From a virus: a DNA stretch of 38,210 bases. Of this stretch, positions 31,844 to 38,210 are shown piece after piece. The notes beneath the pieces are model-generated. The model ran no database searches. It worked only from the letters and a program-made list of their open reading frames with translations, and had not been told where the DNA came from. How positions within the stretch are numbered: position 1 is the first letter of the stretch; every line of letters begins with the position of its first letter. The stretch is taken from IMG/VR virus record IMGVR_UViG_3300036978_000077, positions 1 through 38,210 of that record; one strand, given 5' to 3'. The translations under genes were made by a program, and so were the position numbers.

Positions 31844-32641
31844 TTAATCTAATCCTACGAATGCCTTTAGTGGGTAGAATATAAGTGAGTTTCTATACCC
31901 TCCTTCATGTGTTGGTACTATGGGTGTTACCCCATGAACATTTCTCCATGCTGGGTACACAAGTATTGAATTGTCTTGTTGTCCTATTGTCGCCCCATAG
32001 TCAGGTATATGTAGGTCACCGCCTTTAGAATTAAACTTCTTGCAGATGATTACATTAACCGCCCCTACTATGTTACCAGTATCTCTGTGAAATGGTGCTG
32101 ATATATTATAGTTTGAGATTGAACTGGTAAATAGGTTTCCAAACTTCCATTTGTCGGGTACACCTTTGAATAGTTCTACTTGTTGTTCGTATTGCTTAGG
32201 TAGTATTTCTTTTATTAGCTGCTCACTTTCTTTAGCAAGTAATAACATTGCCTTGATAAATGTCTGTGCAGTCTTAACCGAGTGTACACTTGATAAGGTT
32301 GCATAGTTCCTTCTCATATGTGGCTTTGGAGGAACGCTTCCTAATATTGCGCTAAATTGCACTACTAATTGTTTGCCACTTTTTAATCTTTCTAATTTAT
32401 CTTTTTTATTTCCTTGTGGACCTCTGCTCATTTCAGTTTTAGGTACATTTGTGCTTCTGAACTCAGCATTAGCTAAGTCAGCAAGTTTGCACATCTTGTC
32501 TGGCATCTTAGTAAGATAAAATCCAACTGGTTCACCTTCGGCATAAAATATACAATCTTCTGTGACGTTAGGCTCGATATAACCACATTGGTCACCTATC
32601 TTGATTGTGTGCTGAACAGATGTTAAATCAATACGTTTCAT
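31844..32641 (-). CDS. TET/JBP-like 2-oxoglutarate Fe(II) dioxygenase
   Basis: This 265-aa protein carries the core of a 2OG-Fe(II) dioxygenase: FHRDTGN with His185 and Asp187, WRNVHG with His236 and YRNSLIFY with Arg250 for 2OG binding. The strand order (FTSSISNYN before the HxD, GGDLHIPDYG after it) follows TET/JBP enzymes, which oxidise methyl groups of thymine or 5-methylcytosine in DNA, more than prolyl hydroxylases. It lies between the terminase and FkbM-like and ParB-like genes. No C5 methyltransferase is in the window, so the substrate could be thymine (JBP-like) or host-made 5mC; that is inference. The family call is good for 2OG oxygenase, moderate for TET/JBP. Confidence 0.7.
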   Translation of the reverse strand: MKRIDLTSVQHTIKIGDQCGYIEPNVTEDCIFYAEGEPVGFYLTKMPDKMCKLADLANAEFRSTNVPKTEMSRGPQGNKKDKLERLKSGKQLVVQFSAILGSVPPKPHMRRNYATLSSVHSVKTAQTFIKAMLLLAKESEQLIKEILPKQYEQQVELFKGVPDKWKFGNLFTSSISNYNISAPFHRDTGNIVGAVNVIICKKFNSKGGDLHIPDYGATIGQQDNSILVYPAWRNVHGVTPIVPTHEGGYRNSLIFYPLKAFVGLD

Positions 32642-32644
32642 ATT

Positions 32645-33343
32645 TTATTTATTATAAGCGAATACATTTGTACACGCTGGAAACCAACTTTTTTGCCAAA
32701 CATCATAATCACGACTTTTGAACTTCCCAGTATTTCCAATATCTTTCAAATCACTATATTGATTTTTTTGTTTTTCGATTATATTCCAAAATCTTGGTAA
32801 GCTATCATCAATATCAAAACTCCATTCATAAACCAACTTTTTGAATACCTTATTGGTATTTTCAAGTATTAACATTTCAGCACCTTCAATATCCATCTTG
32901 CAGCAATCCATATTTTTTGCCTCTAATTCAAAATTTAAACAAGGTACTTTGATTCCTTTATTATTCCACTTCTTAACTATTGAGTTCCTCCATACATTAC
33001 CATTATTGCCAATGAATAGAATTATTTCTTTAGTATCATTATGTACCAATGCTGCTTGTTTAATTTCAGCATCGTAACCATTAAGTTCAAGATTCTTTTT
33101 TATCATTTCGCAGTTGAATGGGTCAGGCTCATATACTTTTACCTTAGCACCCTTAGAACAAGCAAGTAGTGTGAATGCTCCTACATTACCCCCACAATCC
33201 ATCCATGTCTCACCAGTATTAATTGTCATGCCCTTTTTCAAATATACTTGGTTTCCAATAACCTCTTCAAATGTTTTAAGGTCTGACATACCCTCACGAT
33301 AATAGAATTTAATTCCATTAATCTCACCTTTGCTTAACTTCAT
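32645..33343 (-). CDS. FkbM-family methyltransferase
   Basis: This 232-aa protein has SAM motif I WMDCGGNVGAF (47-57), VKVYEPDP with Glu72, and CKMDIEGAEMLIL (148-160), all typical of FkbM-type O-methyltransferases. FkbM enzymes usually methylate sugars or small polyketides, but homologues sit beside DNA-modifying genes in phages. It is flanked by the dioxygenase and the ParB-like gene with gaps of a few bases, suggesting one operon. The fold call is confident, the substrate not. Confidence 0.85.
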   Translation of the reverse strand: MKLSKGEINGIKFYYREGMSDLKTFEEVIGNQVYLKKGMTINTGETWMDCGGNVGAFTLLACSKGAKVKVYEPDPFNCEMIKKNLELNGYDAEIKQAALVHNDTKEIILFIGNNGNVWRNSIVKKWNNKGIKVPCLNFELEAKNMDCCKMDIEGAEMLILENTNKVFKKLVYEWSFDIDDSLPRFWNIIEKQKNQYSDLKDIGNTGKFKSRDYDVWQKSWFPACTNVFAYNK

Positions 33344-33921
33344 ATTTTTTCCTTTTCAGACTTCAAATATTCCATTATCATACCACCAACGTATGCTTCA
33401 CGTTCTCTCCAAAATTTAACCAGTTCGTAAGCCTCTTCATAGTGTTCTGCTTCAAACTCTATCTGTATTGCCTTCTTAACACCATCAGTCATATCTTCAA
33501 GTTGTTGAGATACATCATCATCATCAAGTATCGAGTAATCGATGTCACTTGCAAACTGAGGTACATCTAATCCCCATTCAGCTAATTCATTCGTGTCCCA
33601 TTCTGATTGAATCATATTCCAATCCCATTCACCACCACTTACATTATCCTTAATCAAGAACTCACGCTGCTGGTCTTCTGTTAGGTTATCGGCAATGATA
33701 ATAGGTACTTCTTTCAATCCAGCCTCTTTACAAGCCTTGAGCCTCATATTGCCACCTAATACCACCATATCGGTATTAACAACGATAGGACGTATCTCAA
33801 GCATCTGAGGTAGGTCTTTTATTGATTGAACCAATTTAGCAAATTTATCATCTTTGATAAGTCGTGGATTGTTTGGATTGACTTTTACCTCACTAATCTT
33901 TACACTCTTTGTTTTAATCAT
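33340..33921 (-). CDS. ParB-like nuclease-domain protein
   Basis: This 193-aa protein has a ParB N-terminal domain (residues 5-80): VKVNPNNPRLIKDDKF, the motif VVLGGNMRLKACKEAG and VPIIIADNL. A helical C-terminal half with WDWNMIQSEWDTNELAEWGLD follows, a pattern common in phage ParB-like/methyltransferase proteins; here no methyltransferase domain follows. ParB-like domains have CTP- or nuclease-related roles in DNA sites. It overlaps the FkbM gene by 4 bases. It could recognise or prepare DNA for the neighbouring oxygenase. Confidence 0.85.
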   Translation of the reverse strand: MIKTKSVKISEVKVNPNNPRLIKDDKFAKLVQSIKDLPQMLEIRPIVVNTDMVVLGGNMRLKACKEAGLKEVPIIIADNLTEDQQREFLIKDNVSGGEWDWNMIQSEWDTNELAEWGLDVPQFASDIDYSILDDDDVSQQLEDMTDGVKKAIQIEFEAEHYEEAYELVKFWREREAYVGGMIMEYLKSEKEKI

Positions 33922-34301
33922 TTTGCAAATGTATTTAATTTATCAAGTGATATGAATTTCTGTAACTCAAACCCTTGAGCCTTGAAGTTCATTGTGGTGC
34001 AATGTTCTATCAGATAGTCCTTAGTCACTAACCAGCTATTCTGCTCATCAACTATCTGCACCTTGTCAAATAACTTACCATTCTCAATCAGGTAGTAGTT
34101 GATGCCATATGAGTTATTGGCTCTCATCAGATGCTTTGACCTTGACCTAACCAGCCTAAGAGTTCTTGTGCCTTTATCAATCTGACCTATGGCTCTCTTC
34201 TTACCATCTGCAAGTAATAGTGATAAGTTGATTACTGCATCGTTATGTGTGGCAATTAATCTATTACCACTACCATCTTCTATTGTGTGGGTCTTATTCA
34301 T
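33918..34301 (-). CDS. Hypothetical protein in the ParB cassette
   Basis: This 127-aa protein includes GTRTLRLVRSRSKHLMRANNSYG, an Arg-rich stretch suited to nucleic-acid contact. Beta strands come first and a helical end follows. It overlaps the ParB-like gene by 4 bases and lies 6 bases after GP88. The order GP88, this protein, ParB-like appears to be a fixed set, so a joint role in DNA processing is plausible. Confidence 0.5.
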   Translation of the reverse strand: MNKTHTIEDGSGNRLIATHNDAVINLSLLLADGKKRAIGQIDKGTRTLRLVRSRSKHLMRANNSYGINYYLIENGKLFDKVQIVDEQNSWLVTKDYLIEHCTTMNFKAQGFELQKFISLDKLNTFAK

Positions 34302-34307
34302 AATGTA

Positions 34308-34970
34308 TTACTTTTGATAGTCACTAAACTTTTTAGCACCCATCTTTTTTATGAAGTGTTTTATATTGTTTCGATATAATCCAATTCGATGGTTAGGATT
34401 AATGGCTGCTTGTTTATCGTCTTCTGCTATATCAACATAACCAAGTCTAATCATATCATCATAGTCAGGGAATACATCAGAGTGCCTATCTACTTCTTTA
34501 TTGATATACTGGTCTTGCTTACCACCAAATGAGTATATGACAATGAAGTTATCAGGCTTTTGTAATTCCTTCATCATTGTCACTTCTTTAGTGTAGGTAT
34601 AGAATATTGAATCATTGCACTCAGTAGATATATCAATCCAATCTTGAGCATATGTTTCATTGAAGAAGTCTCCAGCATCATGTATACGAATGTATTTACT
34701 TTTGTACTTAGGCTTCTTAATCTCTTCAATCATTAATCTTTTCCACTCTTCACGATTGTTAAGTACCAATTCTAACTTTTCAATGTGTGCCTTTCTAACA
34801 TTACTGAATAGGTAAGTACCATTCTTGGCGTAACAAAATGCAGCACAAGCACCAGCATTAGGGCAAGTATTAAATTTTGTACCATCTGTCAATGTAACCC
34901 AATGCGCTGGTAATGTCCATCCAAATATACCTGACTTCTTCAAGTCACTATTCTGAGTTAGTAGATTCAT
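34308..34970 (-). CDS. GP88-family protein with Cys cluster
   Basis: This 220-aa protein has FNTCPNAGACAAFCYAKNG with Cys36, 42 and 46 (CX5CX3C), then YIRIHDAGDFFNETY, and a C-terminal basic region. This is the GP88 pattern named after mycobacteriophage gene 88. The three-Cys group recalls an Fe-S site of radical-SAM-like proteins, but the spacing is not the classical CX3CX2C, so redox chemistry is only a possibility. It is coupled to the ParB-like operon, where it may act on nucleotides or DNA. Confidence 0.65.
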   Translation of the reverse strand: MNLLTQNSDLKKSGIFGWTLPAHWVTLTDGTKFNTCPNAGACAAFCYAKNGTYLFSNVRKAHIEKLELVLNNREEWKRLMIEEIKKPKYKSKYIRIHDAGDFFNETYAQDWIDISTECNDSIFYTYTKEVTMMKELQKPDNFIVIYSFGGKQDQYINKEVDRHSDVFPDYDDMIRLGYVDIAEDDKQAAINPNHRIGLYRNNIKHFIKKMGAKKFSDYQK

Positions 34971-35350
34971 AACTGGTAAGTATCAATTCTCTTCTTGACC
35001 ATATCAATGAACTTATCCATCATTGATGCATAGTAACTATTGAAATCTTGGTATCCTTCAGGGTTGCGTTCAAATAGAACATACAAGCAAGACCTCAACC
35101 TTTGACTTGGTGTTTTGCTTCCCATCTCTTCAGCATCTATCTTGATTGATTTGAGTAACTCTTCATCATTGTAGTTGAATGCCTCACCTTTGAATGCCAT
35201 TACACCTACTCCTGATGTCCATTGATTGAATAACTCAGCAGCCTTTGCTGGAGAAAGTTCTTGTGTACCTATAACTACCTTGAGAGTTTTATCTCTTCTT
35301 GTTGCAACTGATTCAATTGCACAAGGTATAAGTAGTAGGTTGCTATCCAT
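34967..35350 (-). CDS. Conserved-looking hypothetical phage protein
   Basis: This 127-aa protein has TLKVVIGTQELSPAKAAELF near the start and SKTPSQRLRSCLYVLFE, a pattern I associate with small proteins near ParB/replication genes in Bacteroidota phages, though without a known function. It is mostly helical, with a Lys-rich C-terminus. It overlaps its neighbours by 4 and 8 bases. Confidence 0.55.
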   Translation of the reverse strand: MDSNLLLIPCAIESVATRRDKTLKVVIGTQELSPAKAAELFNQWTSGVGVMAFKGEAFNYNDEELLKSIKIDAEEMGSKTPSQRLRSCLYVLFERNPEGYQDFNSYYASMMDKFIDMVKKRIDTYQL

Positions 35351-35561
35351 AGAATTGAATATAATGATTTAATGAACCAGTAGATGAAAATCCATAGTTT
35401 TCATTATCTTCTTGACCCATCTCATATGCACCCATAACTTCCATCTTATGTTGAGACTTGAGTTCATCATAGTTGCTATTGAGCCATAAGATAAAATCAT
35501 CTATGTTTAGTTCGTTTTGTTTCTCAAAGATTAATTCAATGGAGGATTGTTCAGCAGCCAT
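35343..35561 (-). CDS. Small acidic hypothetical protein
   Basis: This protein of about 72 aa starts at the ATG at 35561; an upstream ATG at 35600 would give 85 aa but a 50-base overlap. It is helical, with LNIDDFILWLNSNYDELKSQ. The acidic C-terminal segment contains GQEDNENYGF. No domain is recognised. It is the upstream partner of the 127-aa gene. Confidence 0.5.
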   Translation of the reverse strand: MAAEQSSIELIFEKQNELNIDDFILWLNSNYDELKSQHKMEVMGAYEMGQEDNENYGFSSTGSLNHYIQFYG

Positions 35562-35769
35562 AGTGTTCAGATTTAGTTGGTTTATTTGATTTGTATTCAT
35601 TACTCACCCTATCAAGGTATTCTTTGACCATTGCCTTGATTAATGCTTTGTGTGATGTTGGTATACGAAATGTTACATTGATTGTACGTTCACCATACTT
35701 GAATGGGTGACCAGCACCAAGTCTCTTACCACCTCTGTTATCTTTCTTGATTTGTTCCATAGTCAACAA
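35551..35769 (-). CDS. Small DNA-binding-type protein
   Basis: This 72-aa protein has GGKRLGAGHPFKYGE, a basic Gly-rich motif common to small phage DNA-binding proteins, followed by RTINVTFRIPTSHKALIKAM, a strand-helix pattern like ribbon-helix-helix regulators. Its position next to the DnaB gene suggests a regulator or replication accessory. The fold call is moderate. Confidence 0.55.
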   Translation of the reverse strand: MLTMEQIKKDNRGGKRLGAGHPFKYGERTINVTFRIPTSHKALIKAMVKEYLDRVSNEYKSNKPTKSEHYGC

Positions 35770-35786
35770 ATATAGTGATTATCTGA

Positions 35787-35939
35787 TTATGTTGTACAAT
35801 TTTTGTTAGTGCAAAATATCTTGCCGTGATACACTTTAGCAAATTCGCACTTACCACCTCTTATCTCGTAGTAGTTAAACTCACAAGGTAATGGTTCAGA
35901 AAGGTTCGTTGGTTTCTTTATCCCAGTCTTTATCTGCAT
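35787..35939 (-). CDS. Small Cys-containing protein overlapping dnaB end
   Basis: This 50-aa protein starts at the ATG at 35939; the longer frame to 35984 begins with TTG. It has Cys in CEFNYYEIRGGKCEFAKVYHG and a final CTNKNC, four in total, which can bind zinc. It overlaps the helicase 3' end by 44 bases and fills 109 bases that would otherwise be empty. Real-gene status is likely but not certain. Confidence 0.5.
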   Translation of the reverse strand: MQIKTGIKKPTNLSEPLPCEFNYYEIRGGKCEFAKVYHGKIFCTNKNCTT

Positions 35940-37284
35940 AATGTCGTAAGTCTTTATATGGTTGAGGTAAATATGTACTACCAATCTCGTGAGTAGTCAC
36001 ATCTGTAAAGTTGGTCATATTGGATGAGTGCCTAAATTCTACAACACCAGTAGCACCTTGACGATGTTTCTCAAATAGGTAGAAGATATGATTGGTATAT
36101 GGGTTACCATCATCATCATTCAACCCATAGTATGATGGTCTCCAAACAAAGGCAACTGAGTCTGCATCTTGCTCTAATGACCCTGATTCTCTTAAATCAG
36201 ATAATATTGGTTTTTTATCTGCTCTTTTCTCAACCTCCCTACTCAACTGAGCAAGTGCTATAATTGGTATTCCTAACTCTTTCTGCGCTGCTTTTAGTGT
36301 TCGACTAATCTCAGCTACCTCTGCTTCACGATTACCTCCTTTAAAGCCTTCTATAGTCATTAATTGTAAGTAGTCAATGATTGCCCACTTGCACCTACCT
36401 TTTCGATGTTCACGTTTCATAACTCTTATTGCTTCGTGTACTCCACACCTTGCTTTGTCATAGATTAGAAATGGTGCTTTCTCAATGCTACCTATCGTTC
36501 TTTCAAATGAGTGAAGTTCAGATTGACTTAGGTTACCATCTCTAAGTCTTGATGAATGGATTGAATCACCAGCCTCTTGAAGTATTAGCCTCTGACATAA
36601 TTGAGACTTATTCATCTCAAGGTTAAAGTAAATACCAGCCTCACCACTTTTCATTCCGTGAAAGAGTGCCAATGCAGTCTTACCCATACTTGGTCTACCA
36701 GCTATGATAATAAATTCGGGATGGAATCCACCAGTAAACTTATTGAGTGACTTCAAACCAGTCTCAAGACCAGTAGTCTTACCCGATAATGTTAGTGCTG
36801 CTCTACGATAGTATGACTCACGTTCATCATTGGTTAGTTCAGAAAGGTCAATTATATTATCTGAGTTAGTTCCAGTATCAAGTAAATCAGTTAATGACTT
36901 GATAATTGATGTAGCAGTTGTGAAACCATCAGTATTAGCAAGACCTAATGATTGTTCAGTTACAATTGATGCTATTGACCTTTTGATATGATTGTCTTTT
37001 AATATAGCAATATACTCGTTAACTGGTTCATTGTAGGTCAGGTTGTTTGACCAAGTAACTATCTCAGATATTTCTTTAGGTGTAAAATTATCAATCTCTT
37101 TAGCAGTCATAAAGAAATTGACGATATTAGGTGTAAGTCCTTTGTCAATAGCTTTTTTGATTACTGCATAACATCGATTGGTAAGCACCTCATTGAAGAG
37201 ATGCTCACTTAATTGAGGCATTAAGTCTTGATGGATTTCGCCAGTCATTAAGATACCTATGAGTGCTTGTTGTGGGTTGGTCAT
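35896..37284 (-). CDS. dnaB: DnaB-type replicative helicase
   Basis: This 462-aa protein has an N-terminal helical domain (about 1-100), a linker, and the RecA-type motor: Walker A GRPSMGKT (196-203), catalytic Glu223 in NLEMN, Walker B AIIDYLQLM (Asp304), LAQLSRE (about 344-350) and SDLRESGSLEQDAD (362-374), all hallmarks of DnaB. It unwinds DNA at the fork and would need a loader, for which the adjacent DUF6291-like protein is the candidate. It is preceded by a terminator and follows the leader gene. Confidence 0.95.
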   Translation of the reverse strand: MTNPQQALIGILMTGEIHQDLMPQLSEHLFNEVLTNRCYAVIKKAIDKGLTPNIVNFFMTAKEIDNFTPKEISEIVTWSNNLTYNEPVNEYIAILKDNHIKRSIASIVTEQSLGLANTDGFTTATSIIKSLTDLLDTGTNSDNIIDLSELTNDERESYYRRAALTLSGKTTGLETGLKSLNKFTGGFHPEFIIIAGRPSMGKTALALFHGMKSGEAGIYFNLEMNKSQLCQRLILQEAGDSIHSSRLRDGNLSQSELHSFERTIGSIEKAPFLIYDKARCGVHEAIRVMKREHRKGRCKWAIIDYLQLMTIEGFKGGNREAEVAEISRTLKAAQKELGIPIIALAQLSREVEKRADKKPILSDLRESGSLEQDADSVAFVWRPSYYGLNDDDGNPYTNHIFYLFEKHRQGATGVVEFRHSSNMTNFTDVTTHEIGSTYLPQPYKDLRHYADKDWDKETNEPF

Positions 37285-37298
37285 TGGTTAAAAAATTT

Positions 37299-37317
37299 GG
37301 GTGGTTGTTAGCCACCC
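37299..37317 (-). terminator. Intrinsic terminator between leader gene and dnaB
   Basis: GGGTGG (37299-37304) and CCACCC (37312-37317) form a 6-bp stem with a 7-base loop. On the minus strand AAATTTTTT follows and AAAAATCAA precedes, so A/T pairing can extend the stem. It lies between the leader gene stop at 37363 and the helicase ATG at 37284. Partial termination would let the leader gene exceed dnaB. Confidence 0.7.
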
Positions 37318-37362
37318 TTGATTTTTCATTTATATTAAGATTTTTAAAGAAGATAATGCCTA

Positions 37363-37557
37363 TCAGACATTATCTCCCATTGTTGGTATTCCTTTACTTG
37401 CTAAATCTTTATATGCTTTAGCTTTTTGAGTAGCCTTGTTTTTTGTCCAGTTACCATCTCTTTCATTTAACCAAATTTGGTTTAAGTATTTTACTACTCT
37501 GAAATCTCCATACTTTGCGTTTTGTTCTACTTTGAATGTTACGTTTAAAGTTGCCAT
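37363..37557 (-). CDS. Leader-gene protein of the replication operon (64 aa)
   Basis: This 64-aa basic protein has TFKVEQNAKYGDFRVVKYL and a helical Lys-rich second half. It is the first gene after the early promoter and is followed by a terminator. Its first 25 codons recur at bases 1-75. The function is unknown. The short basic design is typical of early phage host-takeover or small DNA-binding proteins, but no family is evident. Confidence 0.7.
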   Translation of the reverse strand: MATLNVTFKVEQNAKYGDFRVVKYLNQIWLNERDGNWTKNKATQKAKAYKDLASKGIPTMGDNV

Positions 37558-37597
37558 TGTTTTTGATTTAGTAATTGATTAGTGAATTATTGATAGG

Positions 37598-37627
37598 CAA
37601 ATATGCAATTATATTTTGATTACGCAA
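37598..37627 (-). promoter_or_regulatory. Early promoter of the replication operon (right copy)
   Basis: The minus strand has CATATTTG (37598-37605), one change from TAnnTTTG, then a 19-base spacer and TTG in GTATTGC. The extended element reads GTATTGCGTAATCAAAA. The weaker -7 box compared with the left copy suggests a strain difference in strength. It drives the intact leader gene at 37557. Confidence 0.7.
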
Positions 37628-37693
37628 TACATTTATGAAAATATTTTTAATTATTTTTTTATACGTACTAATTTTTATTTTTTGTACGTACAA

Positions 37694-38210
37694 CTATATC
37701 ACATCATCACCTACATATTTCTGACCTTGAGAAGAACGATTGAATACTGGTTGAACTTGTTTGACAAAGTTGGTAGTAGGTTGTTTTTCTGTTTGTTTCC
37801 AATTTGAAAGTCTTCTATTAATATTCCAAGCCTTTTCACCAGTCATTCTCATTTTACCATTTGGTAAAGGTTCTGACCAATAAAAGTAGAAAGCATTACA
37901 ACTATCTTTGCCATACTTATCTATATAAGGTTTGATTTGTTCAATAAGGTCTTGATTACTAAATTTAGTATAGTTAGGTGCTTTAGCACTTATTACTTTA
38001 TCCTTATCTATATCTTTATTATTATCCTTATCCTTATCCTTATAGGCTTCGCTTTCGCTTACAATTCGCTTCTGATTCGCTTCTGATTCGCTTATTGTTT
38101 GCTTTGATTTCGGTCTACTACCATTGATATAGTTAGTATTACCTTTCTCTAATACTGGTCTTATGAGCCTCCATATAGTCAATGATAGACCACTTAAAGA
38201 TGGTTCAACA
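37694..38210 (-). CDS. Replication organiser, allele B, N-terminus beyond the window edge
   Basis: This partial frame (171 residues visible) shares the DUF6291-like segment from LTIWRLIRPVLEKGN and the final FVKQVQPVFNRSSQGQ tail with allele A. Between them is a different domain (about 85 residues) with FSNQDLIEQIKPYIDKYG and NGKMRMTGEKAWNINRRLSNW, a C-terminal pattern frequent in DUF6291-type phage proteins. The start lies outside the window. It likely has the same job as allele A with another DNA- or helicase-binding module. Confidence 0.7.
   Translation of the reverse strand, partial: VEPSLSGLSLTIWRLIRPVLEKGNTNYINGSRPKSKQTISESEANQKRIVSESEAYKDKDKDNNKDIDKDKVISAKAPNYTKFSNQDLIEQIKPYIDKYGKDSCNAFYFYWSEPLPNGKMRMTGEKAWNINRRLSNWKQTEKQPTTNFVKQVQPVFNRSSQGQKYVGDDVI

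Larger units (their letters stand above)
37483..38210. repeat. Right copy of near-identical terminal segment (allele B)
   Basis: It starts at the base equivalent to base 1 and carries the leader-gene end, promoter, inverted repeat and replication organiser in the same order. The last 124 bases (38087-38210) are identical to 666-789. The central part of the organiser is replaced and the copy is 61 bases shorter. It then meets the window edge. Confidence 0.85.

Noticed and set aside
31844-32641. Prolyl-hydroxylase or small-molecule oxygenase assignment
   Set aside because: The HxD and H...R residues fit all 2OG oxygenases, but the flanking strand pattern and the ParB/FkbM neighbourhood fit a DNA-acting TET/JBP type better. 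It is kept as the main alternative.
1-38210. tRNA genes, CRISPR arrays, integrase with attachment site, reverse transcriptase or diversity-generating repeat
   Set aside because: I saw no cloverleaf-like sequence, no regularly spaced repeat, no tyrosine or serine recombinase motif and no RT motif (YxDD type) on either strand while reading. This is not a substitute for a search.
37694-38210. Second replication gene in tandem (true paralogue)
   Set aside because: It is not excluded, but exact matches at both flanks and the identical neighbour order are better explained by the contig wrapping into another allele.

Overview
The window is almost entirely one tailed-phage genome. It is AT-rich by eye and tightly packed: every gene but one is on the minus strand, and most neighbours overlap or sit within a few bases. 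The host is very likely a member of the Bacteroidota. The promoters fit the Bacteroidota form (TTG, a spacer of about 18-19, then TAnnTTTG), Shine-Dalgarno sequences are not obvious, and several protein families are typical of Bacteroidota phages: a DUF6291-like replication protein, a DUF5681-like small terminase, GP88, and small overlapping head genes. A tape measure, a G/T-type tail chaperone pair, a candidate tail tube and the absence of any sheath gene point to a long, non-contractile tail. I see no integrase, repressor, tRNA, CRISPR array or reverse transcriptase, so the phage is probably virulent.

Bases 1-789 and 37483-38210 are two versions of the same locus. The simplest reading is a circular or circularly permuted genome of about 37.48 kb whose contig runs slightly past one turn into a different allele. 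In transcription order (right to left, around the circle) the layout is: early promoter and a 64-aa leader gene (37363-37628, also 1-147); DnaB-type helicase; several small proteins; a candidate DNA-modification cassette of GP88, ParB-like, FkbM methyltransferase and TET/JBP-like dioxygenase genes (32-35 kb); terminase (30.2-31.8 kb); tail genes (21.4-29.7 kb); a glycosyltransferase and methyltransferase pair; portal and MuF-like protein (17-19.8 kb); a plus-strand two-domain glycosyltransferase (15.6-17 kb); scaffold; major capsid protein with its own terminators; head-tail and fibre genes (8-13 kb); lysis genes, including a kinase-like PAS-HisKA protein (5.4-8 kb); then a second early promoter (about 5.3 kb) driving a recombination module of SSB-like, DUF1351-like, PD-(D/E)XK and VRR-NUC genes. 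That module ends at the replication-organiser gene, which is preceded by a strongly structured RNA leader.

The items most worth a second look are: (i) the ParB/FkbM/TET-JBP-like/GP88 cassette next to the terminase, with no C5-methyltransferase in view; (ii) a PAS-HisKA protein with no ATPase domain inside the lysis region; (iii) two alleles of the replication organiser with identical ends and unrelated central domains; (iv) an a-b-a'-b' pseudoknot-type RNA followed by a U-rich tract just before that gene's start codon; (v) a classic U-UUU-UUU slippery site in the tail-chaperone gene; and (vi) a long shared promoter element at the early promoters and upstream of the capsid gene. All functions are inferred from reading the sequence; no database search was run.
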